DNA of 64,000 nt from Acanthochromis polyacanthus (taxonomy: Eukaryota; Chordata; Actinopteri; Pomacentridae). This document shows positions 1-12,911 of this stretch, piece by piece. Positions within the stretch are counted from its first letter, which is position 1, and each line of letters opens with the position of its first letter. The position numbers and the translations under genes were made by a program. The notes below the pieces were generated by a model, which was not told the DNA's origin, ran no database searches, and was given only the letters and a program-made list of their open reading frames with translations. Where the stretch lies: contig NC_067122.1 in the NCBI RefSeq assembly GCF_021347895.1, positions 12,699,983 to 12,763,982 of the forward strand, in the 5' to 3' direction.

Positions 1-1884
1 GAGGTCTCAGCACACTGAAGCATACAGGTATCTCAAACAGAAACGGCTGAATTCAGTTGCCGTCCAAGTTTACAAAAGATGTTCTTGAAAGAAATGTCAC
101 GCTGACATCTGAGACACCAAAGGCTTGATGGTTCACAGATCTCCAATAGCAACAATCCCACTGTAATGTAACACTTTAATTAGAGGTTTGTAGAACTCAT
201 TGGGCCAAGTGGATGGCATGATGTCGGGGTTTGGACGCTCGTTTTGCTGGGAGGCGAGCCACAGTGCTCAGTCTAAAGTGCAGACAAACTTAAGCCAGTT
301 AGCCAGGAGAAAAGGAACAGATTTCACTAAGCATATGGAATCTCAGTGGGGGCTCAATAAAGTCGGTTGCTGGTATTGCCCTCCATACCTGCAGAAAACA
401 ATTAATCCTTGCTCCTCTCTGCCTTGGCGGCTCTTGTTTGGACCGGTGTCAGCAGCACAGGGAGACAAAGGATCAGGAAGAAAATCTGAAAAGATTCAGC
501 TGGACTCTATTTCTCACATCCAGGCATTTTCTTCTCCTGTGACCCGGGAGAAGCAGTTCTCTGGCACCGAGAACATACTGCTCATTCTGCCATAATAAAG
601 AGCACAAGACAGAGATGGAGTGAGAAAAGGGTCACCTCATACTGTGCTATACCATATGTTCTGACCCCTCCATTGAGTTCAGATGGCCTCAGGTTTTATG
701 AAGTACAAAAACTCTGTGGATGACATTCCTCTTGATGCCTTTCATCTCTCCAGCTCAGCCCTTGTCAATGGACTGAGCCTGTTGTTTCAGTTCAATGGGA
801 GGGAAATGACTCATAGCATCCTGTGGCATATTTAGAATTTGATCCAAACAAATGAGTCAATTAATGCAGTTTTGAATGCACTTCGATATAAGAGGATCTA
901 GTAAAGCACACCAGAAATTACTTAGCCTGGTCTTCGTTTAGGACAGTGAGTCAAAGGTTTAATTGTCCTCAAAAGCATGTATCATTCTAGCCGCTGATGA
1001 TGCAGGGCTTAGTCCTTTGGGGCTGAGTGGTATCGCACTGACTCATTGCTCACCGGCAGTTTTTGTTCAGTAAAAACTCCACAAAAGGTAAGAGAAGAAT
1101 GCTGATGCTCCCTTGGTGCTCTCTCCTGTGCCAGTTCCACACTACCTACAAACTACCTCTGACAAACTGCCCAACAGTCCCTGAAATATTGCCCATAAAG
1201 CCCAATGCCACTATAAAGCTGGAGCTGTCAGCTGATTTGTGAATCCAATTACCTTCCTTTCTGTAATGGTTGTGTTCAGTGCAATGATGTAAGTCAGCTG
1301 CTGCTGGCACCTGTCAACAAAGATTCAGCTTTCACTGAAAATGACATGCCGCAACCAGGACAGATAATCTAAACATCAACTTTCCAACAGCATGTTAAAG
1401 GTGTCGCACATTACCACATCAAATACATACATAGATCACAAGCAGGTCAGCGTTTTGTGAAATACCAAAACATTTACAGTACTCTATGGATTGTGCGGAT
1501 ATTTATCATTACTAGAGAATGACATCTACTGACATTTGAGGTCCCTTTTTTATTAGCACCACCACAAAGTTTTCATTTGTGATTGCAAGTGAAATGCCTT
1601 GGATTTTGTATGATTATGCAACCCAGTATCCCAAAAATTACATTCCAATACAACTAGACTGCACTCAAATTTCTTCACCATCACTCCTTTTCAGCCAGCT
1701 AATCGTGTATTAGAAGGGACAGGAGTTATCATCCTATTAACTCAGGAAATGAAGAAAAAGCTTCAATCGAGATGGAACACATTTTAGTCCAAATCATTAT
1801 ATTCTCTAAACCTAACCAGGTACATTTAGTGCCTAAACTTAACCAGTCAGTGAAAGTTAAAACTAAATGAGTGAAAATTAAACT
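1..1884. other. no gene recognised
   Basis: Mixed-composition non-coding DNA. The open stretch at 200-595 on the plus strand has no recognisable domain and no splice context. At about 1805-1862 there is a short stretch with repeated CTAAACCTAACC and CTAAACTTAACC words, a type of low-complexity sequence common in fish genomes. Nothing else is identifiable. Confidence 0.6.
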
Positions 1885-2331
1885 TGGGAAACTACTGCAT
1901 TGCACTTCATCCACCTCTCTTCATCCCGCACTTTGGAACAGGGTAAATCTGGACTCCTCAAACCACATGACCAACCACATTTGCTCCTCAAAGATAATGG
2001 TTCACCACTGTCCTTCCAGGTTTAATAATGTGTTGGATGGTTCTTAACCTGATTTTGAATAGTTTCAGAAATCTCCTTAGTTGTTTTCTTTGCTTGATGC
2101 AGGACAATAATTTGACCCTTCTGAGACAGACTGACATCCTTCCATGACCACAGGATATGTCTTCCAACGTGGTCGGTTAAGAAATGAGAAGCTCCTCACT
2201 GCATCAGCTAGGGATAAATAAGTTGTTGCAAGCTGAAACCTATTCATCACTGCAGTAGTTACTCAATAGAAGGCTCTTACCTATTTGCTTAGTTAAATCC
2301 AGGTGGTGAGCTTTTTTTTGGCCAAGCAGTG
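1885..2331 (-). mobile_element. Tc1-like element, 5' end only, internally deleted
   Basis: Read on the minus strand, this is the start of a fish Tc1 element. The outer end at 2309-2331 reads TTTTTTTTGGCCAAGCAGTG and abuts a TA at 2332-2333, the Tc1 target dinucleotide. Inward lie the 5' untranslated region and the start of the transposase (the DNA-binding region, about 2000-2160). Near 1975 the sequence jumps to the part coding for the segment after the first catalytic Asp, so several hundred bases are missing. The opposite inverted repeat is not found at the low-coordinate side. No open frame survives, so this is a dead fragment. The subfamily assignment is from recognition of the sequence and is inference; Tc1 membership is fairly safe. 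Confidence 0.75.
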
Positions 2332-2769
2332 TATGTGTTTAACAGACGTACACTTCTGAGAGAATTCAGTCAAGATGTATTGCGACATATGTTAGCTTCT
2401 CCAATACTTTATGACATGACTGCGCCTGCAAAATTAACGCCATTCTCATTAGCTGTATATAAATTTCATACTAACCAAAAAAGAAGCTACCATGCCAACA
2501 TGCTAAACTTGTACAAAATGGCCAACTCTCTGAAAACATCACCCCTGGTTAGAATTTGGGGATCCTGGCTGGCCTGCATGACGAGGAGCTCACCAGCTGC
2601 CACTACATACCTTCTTTGTGACTTTGTCTCCAGGTTTGGAGGAAGAAACCATTAGAAGATCCACCATCTTGGCTATCTGCTCATCGTCCAGGCGGCTCAG
2701 AAAATAATTCTTCTGGATCGCTTTAGCAATCAGACTCATCTCGCAGACAGTCTTCTAGATTTGTGAACA

Positions 2770-2895
2770 TGATAAAAATTACACCTTCATAGCATCAGCA
2801 TGTTAGCGCTGACACTGTGAGGATGTTAAAGGTAGGATTTAGCTTCACTAGCGCTGTGCTAAATAGTGTCACCCAGAGCTGACAGGATGGTTGTT
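2770..2895. repeat. degenerate GCATGTTAGC-rich dispersed repeat
   Basis: The words AGCATCAGCATGTTAGCGCT, GCTTCACTAGCGCTGTGCTA and similar resemble a common fish interspersed repeat built from 'AGCATGTTAGCATGCTAAC' words. A second relative lies at about 34740-34925. The class (LINE tail or other) cannot be fixed from this short, diverged piece. Confidence 0.35.
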
Positions 2896-4779
2896 CTTTG
2901 ACAAAGACATAGATGAGAATCTACTGACTCCCTGTTACTTCCTCTATGGTTCTTTATAATTATACTATTTATTCCAGATTGAATGTGCCAATTGATTCAT
3001 ATTATATAACACAAGGTCGCTAAGCACATTCACACCTTCTTGCCTTCATACAGCGAGGTGCACTAATGTATGCAATCAGTACGGCATGTGACAGTATACT
3101 AAAATCAGCAGCACAGACAACAGTGAGATGAGCGTTTCCTGACAGCACTGTGGGAGTGCAAACTGAAGGTACACAACAGTTGGCATCGGTTGACATCTGA
3201 GAGAGAGACAGGCTGCTGACAGGGAGATTATCTCCAGTGTAGCTGCAGCACAGTGGGAGCTGTCCACTGCAGCTGTGATGCTCCTTTGGGAGCACGGACA
3301 AGGTCTGCTCAGAGAGACACTCGCAGACATAGTGAAAATTAAGGAGCAAATTGTATTCTTGTATGCCACTCTCTAAAAGACAAAGAGGTGAGCATATCCA
3401 TCACAGCGCCAGTGGAATGATATGCAGGAATACAGCCATGATGACTCAGGTCCCATGAGCATCTGGCACCTGCAGGAGGCCATGGTCAGGCGTGTTTGAT
3501 GCTAAATGCTCAATGTGGTGAAATAAAAGACTGAGCGTATGAAGGAGGGGAGATGGGACAAAGGCAAGGAAAGGACAGACTCCTACTGCGAGCGTGTCAT
3601 TGTTAGTTTTTCTCTTGCCTTGTGTTGTCAACAGTTTTATTCCTGCCGCTGGCTGATGTCGGATGGTTATTTTTAGCTCTATTCTTAGTCAGTTATAATT
3701 CATCTAATTAAATCCTGTTCCAATATAAGAAACTGTGTGCTGTATTTTTATCATAGTTGGCCTTGCTTGCAACAAGACTAAATGGAAACCTTGACATCAG
3801 GGCTTTGATGTGCTCTTTTCTTACTTTTTGCTGTTTTGGTCTTGCCAAAAGGCCAAGTGCATTCAGAAAGATATTGACAGTTTCTGCACATACAGCAAAA
3901 TAGTAATTTTATTTTATCCCACTGTTTTAATATCCTCAGGCTGAAAAAAAATAATAATCAGGGGGGGCATCTGAACCGTTTGAGACCTGAAGCCTGCAGC
4001 CTAAAGAGGGATTCAGATTGGGTTGACCCAGGTGGAGGTCTCTTCAGCTCACAGACGAGGCCAAATCAATGAGGGGTGCAGTGAAATGCAGACAGCAAAC
4101 CCCACCGGGAAGGTGTTTGGATGCAGAGCCACAGGCAGAGGAGGGATGTGAATGTAGATGAGAATTCATATGGTGCGAAGGCTGCAAGGACTCACATAAG
4201 CATGAGAGGTGAATAAATGAGCCCTGACAGGAACCATAGGAGCTGATGTCTTTTACTAGATTCTTGTTTCTGCCATCTTTATGTTATAATTCTCTTTCTT
4301 TAAAGGGTGTTACATAACAGCATCTCAGAGAGAGATTCAGTAATCCCACCTTTAGAAAGCAGGCGACACATTGAACCCAAGTTGATCCTACTCGTGAGAC
4401 AGCTGTAAGTTTGCTTCTTATGATTAACAGAGACTGCAGTCTTTAGTTTAGTGTTATATCTGGTTTGCTCTTACTGGATCCCATACTCCGCATGTATTCC
4501 AAATTTGGATGTTTTTGGGAAATTGTATTTCTGATAAAATAAATTCTTCTAAAAATATTTCTAGCTCTAATACCACCTCCTCTCTCCATCTGTAGTGACC
4601 ACTCTGTAATCTGGAGCACTATCTTAGATACAGCACAATTTACTTACTTTTCTTATCAGTTAAAGTAAAAACCAATTGGCAGATTTGTTTGCCTGTTTAA
4701 AAGCTAAATCTGATGTCATATTTTTCAAATGTATGCAAGTCTCTTTTACTTCTAATAGTCTGCATCAATATCGGTCCTG
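2896..4779. other. no gene recognised
   Basis: The overlapping minus-strand open stretches at 3020-3369 have no recognisable domain. No microsatellite longer than 20 bp and no repeat family was recognised. Confidence 0.55.
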
Positions 4780-5079
4780 AAAAAACACATCCATTTACCC
4801 CTGCTCCATACTAATCAGCTACTATTTTGAATATTCTGCACTATATCCGTCATGCTACTTTATCTCATGGTCATGTTTTCATGTCACTCAGTTCTGCTTT
4901 TCTTAGTTCTTAGTTGTTGCTTAATTTTAGTTAATCTAATTTTGTACATTATATATCTAAATTTAGATTTTAAGTGTTTATTTAATGTCTACTGTTGCAC
5001 GAAGAGAGAGTAACATAATTTCGATCCTTGGTGTGTCATGTACATATTGAAGAATTGACAATAAAGCAGACTTTGACTA
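4780..5079 (+). repeat. probable LINE 3' tail
   Basis: A T-rich stretch ends with the words TTGAAGAATTGACAATAAAG and CAGACTTTGACT. This resembles the 3' end of several fish non-LTR retrotransposons (an AATAAA-like signal followed by CTTTGACT). No coding part is visible, so it would be a strongly 5'-truncated copy. Its end abuts the Tc1 derivative at 5080. The call is by resemblance of the tail only, and the 5' limit is approximate. Confidence 0.4.
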
Positions 5080-5357
5080 TTTTAAAACCATTAACAGGTC
5101 AAATGAATAGCACTGTCCTTGAGTTGGCCTCAGTGCTTTCGAAATACTAATAAGATGGAGCGCCCATGGTATATGCCGGGACAAGCACAATTCACCAAAA
5201 TCCCTTCCCACCTCCCATAGGACCAAAGGATCCACTGCTAGACACCACAGGACACCCACAGAGGATCTGTTTCCATGACTCGACTGGTCAGAGCTGTTTT
5301 GGCAACATAAGAAGGATGTAATATTAGACAGGCAGTTTTCATGTTGTGGTCGTATAG
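5080..5357 (+). mobile_element. internally deleted Tc1 derivative (subfamily shared with 23368 and 36524)
   Basis: The left part at about 5086-5125 (TTAAAACCATTAACAGGTCA and on) matches the sub-terminal 5' region of a fish Tc1 subfamily. The right part at about 5225-5357 matches the end of its transposase (a segment ending near GGTCAGAGCTGTTTTGGCAA) and its 3' terminus (CAGTTTTCATGTTGTGG). The middle kilobase is absent. The last bases of both inverted repeats have decayed. The same right-hand sequence occurs at about 23425-23540 and 36890-37024, so three derivatives of one subfamily lie in this window. It is non-coding. Confidence 0.65.
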
Positions 5358-8300
5358 ATGACTTGTTTGTGTCCTCACACATCTAAACTGCTGTGAAGGA
5401 GGCACGACAAATTTAAGTCTTTAACGAGTTTTAAAAAGTAGACAAAAACAGCTCCTCCAGGTAGAGTGAGATGCATTCACTTCTAACTGTACTACAGGTC
5501 AGACACTTTAATAATCACAAGCTTCACACACATTTTATTCAGTTGACTCTGCAGCTACTGGCAATGCGTTTCTAGGAAGCTGCATGATCAGAGGTTGTCA
5601 CCGCCAGTATCCTGGGGGAAACTTTAGATAAGTGCCAGAGACCTGAGGGAAATACACTGCAATGTGCATGTGTAACAGTAGGAATCATCATAAACAGAGA
5701 TAAAGTCGCAAGCAAATACACTAAATACAAAACACACAAGATTACTACGAAAGCAAACAACTGAAATATTCACCAACCCTTCATTTTGGGAATTTGGTTT
5801 GCCTGACGGGCGAAAAACACAAAGACAATATGATTTATTGAAACAGCAATGAAAGTAAAATAATTACACAGACAGGAGAAGTTCTGACATTTTTGTAGCT
5901 GCCGAGAAAAAAGAAAGTCTGAGTGAGTGAGGAACAAACATACTGCTGACTTTAGGGTGGATTTTACGGGTCAGAAAGAGACAGAGCAATACATTAACAA
6001 CTCGAATGAAAGCTGTTTTGCTTTCCTCTTGAAATGTTACACCAGTGATGTATCACTTTCTTGTAAATGCTGACCACAAGCCATTCCACAAGAAGACTTT
6101 AAAAAAAGCAACTGAACAAATTCTGGTCAGTAAATGTGCTGAATGCACAAAAATCCAACAGTTATCCCAACAGCAGAAGTCTGACCAGCTCAGTGCGGTA
6201 AACATTCAGGTACAGGGCTTCTTTTAGGCTCGCACAGTGAATCCTTTATGGCAGATCTAAAAGAAATAAGAGACAGAGCTTCTTCTGTGTTTTTGAAGGC
6301 ATCTGTACAGTGGGGGTCTGTCAGGGTGAGAATATTTACAACAAACAGGGGCAAAAATGCAAATATAGGATTCCCAGAAAAGGCCTCTCGGGTAAATGGA
6401 AAGTTCCCAAGCTGCCATGAGGTTCCTCCATGTTTCAGTAATTCTAAAATAAATCAAGCTCCTAATCGGAGGTGGCTCTTATTCTACAAACAAGCCTTCC
6501 ATGGTTATTTGACTTCCACTCTGGTTCACTGAGGCATATAGGGATGTTCTTCTTTCAGTGCCAGACTGGCCTTGAGGACAAGAAAAATCCAGTGTCCAGA
6601 GTATTTTACTTGCACTACTGATATTGTGTTTGCCTCCAAAGTCTTCATCCCCTCCTTCACCGTTAGGCTTTGTTTTTTGGTGCTTTAGCTATTTTTGTGT
6701 CATGTATATCTTCATGTCCCTGTTCATCTTTAAGCTGCCAACAGCGCCCCTCAAGGCATCCTGTGCCTATTAAGTTGGAGACATGGCTCCTTTTCAGACA
6801 AGCAATCTCAGAGGATGCTTTCTTTTTCCTCGGCCAAACCACTGAACCACAACCTCATGTTCCAATATTGTCCCGACTGGGGAAAATGTTCAACATATCA
6901 ATGCCTGAAGAAAATGGGATTTGACACCATCATCAACAAATCTATGAATATGTGGGCTGAGGGCTGACTGATTACTGAAAGTGTCCACGACTGTCCAATA
7001 ATTATTCTTCATTAAAGTATGTGTATTGGGAATGTATTCTTGCTTAAATTGCATCATTAAATTGTTCTGCACGAAGTAAACTCAAATCCGACAAAAAGGC
7101 GGTATGTAAAACAAATGTCAGCAGCTCTATGGCTGCTTAATCCCTATATGTGCTTGATTTAACACTGTAACAGGCATTGATGCACTCCAAAAGGAATGCT
7201 TAATAAAACCACGCTGTCAAAGATTCCTCCGCTTGTTTCGCCTCGTTCACAACATACTTAAATAAATAGCACAATTGTAATTAGTGGCTTTTTATGCTCA
7301 GTAACATAAAATGTGGAGCTCTGCCATCCTTCACTTCCATCTGTTCAACTCCAACCTTCATCACAGCTGAGGTGCTGAGGTGGTAGCAGATGGACAGATA
7401 TTTTAGAAACTATCTACAATATAGTTTTCATGAAGGCCAGATGAAAAATAAAATGCAAGAAGCAACATTATTTTTACAAACTGACTGCTATTTTCTTTAA
7501 ATACTTTGTAAAATTGGAGAGATGATTATTGATACAGTTCACTAGTAGATATTTTTGGATTTCAAACTGTTGTGTATTGGACTTTAATATTAATTCGGGC
7601 AGCAGTAAAACACTTTTTATGATGAACTTCTCTCCTGACCGGTATTTGATCAACTATCCAGCTGGCTAATATGGAGGGGTGTGTGCCAGTTGTTCTGCAA
7701 GCCAATGTGAACTACGCTTATCCACAAGATCCTATTTTAAAAGGTTTACATCCATCTTTAGAGAACCAAAATTCCAGATCAGATCAAGCAGCAAGTCTGC
7801 AGTAATAGGTAGCAACATACCTGGAGTGTGAAACAAACCAAATCTCCAGTATAGTGTTTTGAAGCGAGAAATGGTAATGTTGCACACTCAGAAATAATGT
7901 TAAGATTAGCTTACAGTAAAAGGTAGCTGCTAGTGACCACATATTCCTACATCTTGCATGCTGCAGTCTCCATACAAAGTGCAGCAGCAGCAGCGGACAC
8001 ATTCTGATGTACTGTGCTTCATCCCTACAGTAATTCATCATAGCCTGTGTTGTGCTATTTCCAATTGTTTATCCTGGCGTTGCTGGAAAGAGAAAAATGC
8101 CAGAATCACAGCAAAATCTCAGCATCACTTTGTCTCTGGAGAGAGGCCGCTGTGCAGTGGAGGCGATAGACACACTATACTGCTTACAGAGTCGCTGCTC
8201 CACTGCCACCACAACACTTTTCCTGCACCCATTCTCCTCTGAAAGGCAGAAAAAACAAGGGAGGGGGACATCCTGCATTTCAGTTCAGATGTTTTTAAAG

Positions 8301-10975
8301 CAACACAGCCTACAGGAGGCCTGATGTTTTCCTGGGATTCAGAGTTCACTCTCAGTCCATCCAAGGCTCAGTCTGTCCCTCACTGAGACACTGAGACTTG
8401 CACTGACAGACTCAGGTAAATCGGTATTGATGCAGCAGATTGAGGGCTTGTTTCTCAAGATGACATGCAAGAGGAGATATAAAAAAAAAAATCTGCCGAG
8501 ATCTGTTCCCTGGTGAGCAGTCTGATCCAGCTTCTTCTATCTATGCCTGTCTCTTCTTTTCATGTCTTTTTTATCTTCACCTTTAATCTCTCAGATACTC
8601 GTTTCCTCTCTTTGCTACCTATCTTCAATGTTCTTATCATAAATCAGTCTGCTATTTGATGCTTTCTCCCTGTTTTCAATCTGATCCTTTCCAACTTAAC
8701 AGCCATTGTTTATATACACAACATTTACATACGGATAATACTTCCACAGACTGATTACCACACAGACTCTGCAACTCAACTGATACCAGCTACATAATGC
8801 TGATTGCCCAGCTTTGTGAACCCCACAAAAGGTCAGAAAGCTGAAAAATCAAACCACCAGAAACGGAGTTACTGGCAACCACAGCCATTTAAACATCAGC
8901 TGCAGCCCAAAACAACAACTGTTTCCTAATAAAGGTGAGCCACAGGGAGAAACAGCATGAGCGGTGAAGCAATGAGACAAACTGAAGATAAAGTTACTTC
9001 CCAAGCCGTGGTGTGGTTCCTGCACCTGCTGCTGCAGAGTCCTCAGTTCCAATTTCAATGTACATTGCATGATACTTTATCTCTAAAGTGATTAAGAACA
9101 AACAGCTCCATCAGTCAGGTGGAGCCCCAGAGAGCGCTCGAGCTGATCCAAAAACACCTCAAGGTGTTTTCTGCTGACTCTGCTGACACTCAACATTAAA
9201 CCACACAGTCCTGCACACTGGCCCTCTAGTGAACTATTTTTGGTACGGGTGAACACGCCACTTATCAGCTGAATGTCTCACCTCATCAACAGGAGCCACA
9301 GACAGACGCTAATGAATGTTCAGAAACAGACAGAGAAAAACAAAGCCCAAACAGTATTCATTCACTGGAAAATGAAACAGTGTGTCCTGCATGATTTTCA
9401 CCTGCGCTGAATGTGTTGCAAGCACCGTGCTTGCTTTCAGAGGTGAAAATCAGCACAGAGAAAATAATCATGTTTTAAATTGAGGCTTGCAAGTGTTTAC
9501 TGAAACAGTGCTCAGAGTGGATTCAAATTTTGCTTCACTTGAATAATCAGTCTGATATATTTATATGAGATGATCTCTGTTTGGGGAAAAAACTTCTGTT
9601 TGCCTTAAAAATACAGTATTATGTTCCATGAACATCATTTTCAGCTATAACAGAAGCTGCTGGGAACAGTTAACTTTGTTCATGCGAATCAAAGACATGT
9701 ACAGATTAACTGGTCATTTTGTTGGATAAAATGACTGCAAATAATTTGGGGATCTGTTGCAGTTTCATCTAACCTTCTTGTCATTTTTGTGCTATTATTT
9801 CTGATACCACTTTTCCTGGATGTAGCCGTATTTTTGGCTCACACACTGGGAGGTGACGCGTCCATTTCAAATGGCTTGAAAATAATAAAATCTGTTTTTA
9901 GGCTAGCTTTGTGATTACGATTAAACAAAAGATGTGAACAAAATATGAACTAATTGGTATGAATTATAGCCTTATAATGACCAAAGAAATGAATGAATAA
10001 TAAATCTGAACATTTCCTTCCAACCATGTGGGGTTGCCTCTAATTATAGAGAATATAATAAACTGGGATAACAACAACTGTTGTTATCTGTGAGGCCCCT
10101 CTGAGCTATTCATCTGGATATTTTCCTTTTCATTATTGCCGTCATAATTTTCCCATGTTATTCACTCATGTGATTAATAAGTTATCAATGTAAAAAGGAG
10201 AATATTTCAAATTCCTGGGGAGCTGAAGAATTCCTAGCACCATAGCATTTATTGATGCTCCAAAGGACTGTCAAATCACACTTCACAATGGCAAATTTAC
10301 TGGAGCATAATGTATTGCATCTATCTACTGCAGTGTCTCCATACCTGCATCTAATTTCCACTGGGAGACCATGACAATTGGTGAAGTATTCCTTTTCATC
10401 ACATTTTTTGAAACAACTTCAAATGACAGATTGCGAAAAACAGCTCCCATCTGCTCAACTCGCTACATGCAAAGTAGAAAATCTCCATTATAATTATCTT
10501 CATAATTATTGGCTAAATAATGTACCCTTATCGTCATGTTGGCAGTTACCTTACGTTCATATGGTCAGACAGAGCTCAGAAATGTGGCCTAACTCAGCGT
10601 GTTGATCCAGAATGGTTGTCCACTGGTAACTTTTCCACATTTATTGGCAGTCAGTAGATGTCTGCTTCCTTGTTTCCTCTCTGTAGTGATTTTTTTAAGA
10701 TATATTTTTGGTATATAGTTGATTACAGCCCATCAAAGCTTTCTGCTACCCTGTTATTTTTGTTTCAAAGGACTGCAAGAATACAGGTGTTAGACACAAT
10801 GACTAGGGAATGGCTGCCAACTTGTCGACATCAATAACTGAGGATTTCAGTTCATTTTGAAAAACTCCAATTCAACACAACAATCATCAGGAAGCTATAA
10901 CAAAATACCACACGAGATAAAAAAGAAAAAAAAAGGAAATCACACAGTTGAATATCTGTTCAAAACTCTGAATAT
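5358..10975. other. no gene recognised
   Basis: About 5.6 kb of AT-rich non-coding sequence without a recognisable gene, transposon terminus or long microsatellite. There is a (CAG)4 run near 7981 and an A10 run near 8481. The overlapping open stretches on both strands at 7958-8364 have no recognisable domain and look like chance. Confidence 0.5.
10067..10088. repeat. short perfect hairpin
   Basis: The 10-base arms GATAACAACA (10067-10076) and TGTTGTTATC (10079-10088) are exact reverse complements separated by two bases. It stands alone in AT-rich DNA with no adjacent gene. It may be chance or the trace of an older inverted repeat. Confidence 0.5.
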
Positions 10976-12075
10976 ACAATGCTTTTATAAAGTATTCACC
11001 GTGCTTTGGAAACTTTCCTTTTTAAACATTAAACCAACATCAATTTTTGGGGCTTTTTTGACAAGAACTTAAAAAATACTTTCAAGTCAAAGTGCAAACT
11101 GATTTCTCCAAAGTCGTCAGCTATTTTAAAATAAAAGCATAAGGCATAAAAATATCTAAAGTGAAAATGTTACTGATGTTAGGATGGATACAAGAAAATG
11201 TACAAGTCACTCAATATCCCTTGGAGTAAAGATAAATCCATCATTAAGAAATGGACGGAATATAGCACACGTCTAAATCAGGTTGTCCCCAAAAAAAAGT
11301 GAATGTGAAAGAAAGTGGCTCAGTGAGGGAGGCCACCAACACACCTATGATTCCTCTGATGGAGCTACAAGCGTCAGCTGTTGCCAATGTTCAAATAAAG
11401 CTCATAATAAATCTGCACTAAAATTCCCCAGAAGACATTTAGGAGACTTAGCTATAAGAAAGAGCTTTGGTGTGATGAGATCAAAATAGAGCTTTTTGGC
11501 CAACAGACTCGACACTAAGTTTGACAGACACAAACACTGCATATCACCACAAACACGCCATTCCCATTGTGGAGCATGGTGGTGGCAGCATCACGATGTG
11601 GGGATGCTGTTTGGTAGCAGGTCCTGGAAAGGTTGCAAAGGTAGAGGGTAAAATGAATGCAGCAAAGTATAGGGAACTCCTGGGGGACAATCTGATGTAG
11701 TCTGCAGGAGAACTGCAGCATGAGAGGAGATGCGTTTTCCAGCAAGACAATGACCAAAGCATACAGTAAAAGCTACACAGAAATGGTTTGAGCACAACAA
11801 GTTGAATGTGCTGGAGTCAGAGCCAAGACCTCAGTCTTTCAAGGAAATTTGTTGCTGGACTTGAAAAGTGTCGTTGACTGACAAATCCGTCTGTAATTGC
11901 AGTGTCCAGAAGTGTATCTACTACAAACTGACCTGTAAGGGATAAATGCTTATGCAATTTGTTTTTACTTTGACATGAAAATGTAAATTCCTGTAAAGAA
12001 ATACTTTTTTACATGAACTATCAAGACATAGATGCAGTCGGAGCCTCAGATAAGTGCTGACCACTGCATTGTATT
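10976..12075 (+). mobile_element. decayed Tc1-like element with transposase remnants
   Basis: The left end at 10979-11060 (ATGCTTTTATAAAGTATTCA followed by a TTTTTTGACA block) is typical of a fish Tc1 subfamily. Weak transposase traces follow on the plus strand: a helix-turn-helix part near 11210-11345, the first catalytic region near 11475-11505, a conserved block around 11570-11610 (translating near EHGGGSITMWGC) and the second catalytic region CAGCAAGACAATGAC at 11742-11756. The third catalytic region near 11810-11850 is too altered to identify. Frames change repeatedly and there are several stops, so no protein can be made. After about 11940 a 3' region resumes (AAATGCTTATGCAATTTGTT). The right end, about 12070, is approximate. 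Confidence 0.75.
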
Positions 12076-12570
12076 TTTATCAAAACAATGTGAACATACA
12101 CGATAAACAGTGCAGAAGGCTGCCTGAAATGAAAGAGAAAACTCACTTACTTTGCACACACTCAGCATGCAAACATTTGAGCTGTCAGATGGAGCCCTGG
12201 ATACATGACTCATTCATTCACACCATTTAGCCAATCTGATGAAGCCCTTGCTACCCCTTGGATTAACTGATGTCAACTGCAAGGGTAGCTGGCACAGCGG
12301 CTGAGGGAGAAGAGAAAATGTCAAGAGATGTTTTTGTTAAATCAGAAGAAAGGAGGAGTGGAAAATACACTTCAGTTTCTTATCATTACACTCTAATGAC
12401 AGCTAATTTTGTTGAACAGAAAAAATACAACGCTGTCCATCGGTCTTTTTGAGTTTTGACAATTTACAATGCAATTATGTTCAACCAGTGAACTATGTTG
12501 AGTCAGAAGAACTGGTCTTTCTTGTACAATCAATTGTATTTTAAACTACTAATTAAATAATAACCGGTAA
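12076..12570. other. no gene recognised
   Basis: Non-coding spacer between the decayed Tc1 copy and the composite repeat block. The small open stretch at 12270-12452 has no recognisable features. Confidence 0.55.
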
Positions 12571-12591
12571 CAGTCTACCAGTCTACGTGAT

Positions 12592-12769
12592 ACGCAGGTA
12601 TATGCCGTAGACTCACTAGAAAAGGTCCCGAATTTCCGTATAACCACTTAAAAATGCGCAAAGATACGTATACCCAGGGGTGCAAACACGCAGGTATTTG
12701 CCGTATACTCACTAGAAAAGGTCCCGAATTTTCATATAACCACTTAAAAATGCGCAAAGATATGTATCA
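12592..12769. repeat. tandem duplication, period 96 bp, about 1.85 copies
   Basis: Unit 1 (12592-12687) and unit 2 (12688-12769) both run ACGCAGGTAT-TGCCGTA-ACTCACTAGAAAAGG and on through TTAAAAATGCGCAAAGATA. They differ at only a handful of positions. The second unit is cut short before the CCAGGGGTGCAAAC part of the first. This reads as a repeated sub-terminal region of a DNA transposon. Confidence 0.85.
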
Positions 12770-12889
12770 GTAAGTTTTTTGACATAACGTTCACTTTCCC
12801 GTTCATAAATTCGTCTTCTCTGTGTCAGGAAGCGGTGAAGCTGTATGGGACGGTGGAAGGTGTCTGGCTGAGAACAGGGCTCACTAGGC

Positions 12890-12911
12890 GGACCGCGGTC
12901 CGGATCCGGAC
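12890..12911. repeat. two overlapping GC-rich palindromes
   Basis: GGACCGCGGTCC (12890-12901) and GTCCGGATCCGGAC (12898-12911) are each perfect palindromes and share four bases. The surrounding 12880-12925 is the most CpG-dense short stretch of this part of the window. It lies inside the transposon-like block. Confidence 0.85.

Noticed and set aside
200..595. 131-codon open stretch on the plus strand as a gene
   Set aside because: No recognisable domain, no splice or promoter context, and a length within chance for a 64-kb window searched in six frames.
12575..12757. Internally repeated peptide (RIFKWLYENSGPFLVS twice) as a repeat protein
   Set aside because: The repetition comes from the 96-bp DNA tandem duplication in a transposon-like block; 96 is a multiple of three, so the frame is kept by chance.
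12592..12769. CRISPR-like array
   Set aside because: Only two long units without spacers, in a vertebrate-type genome.
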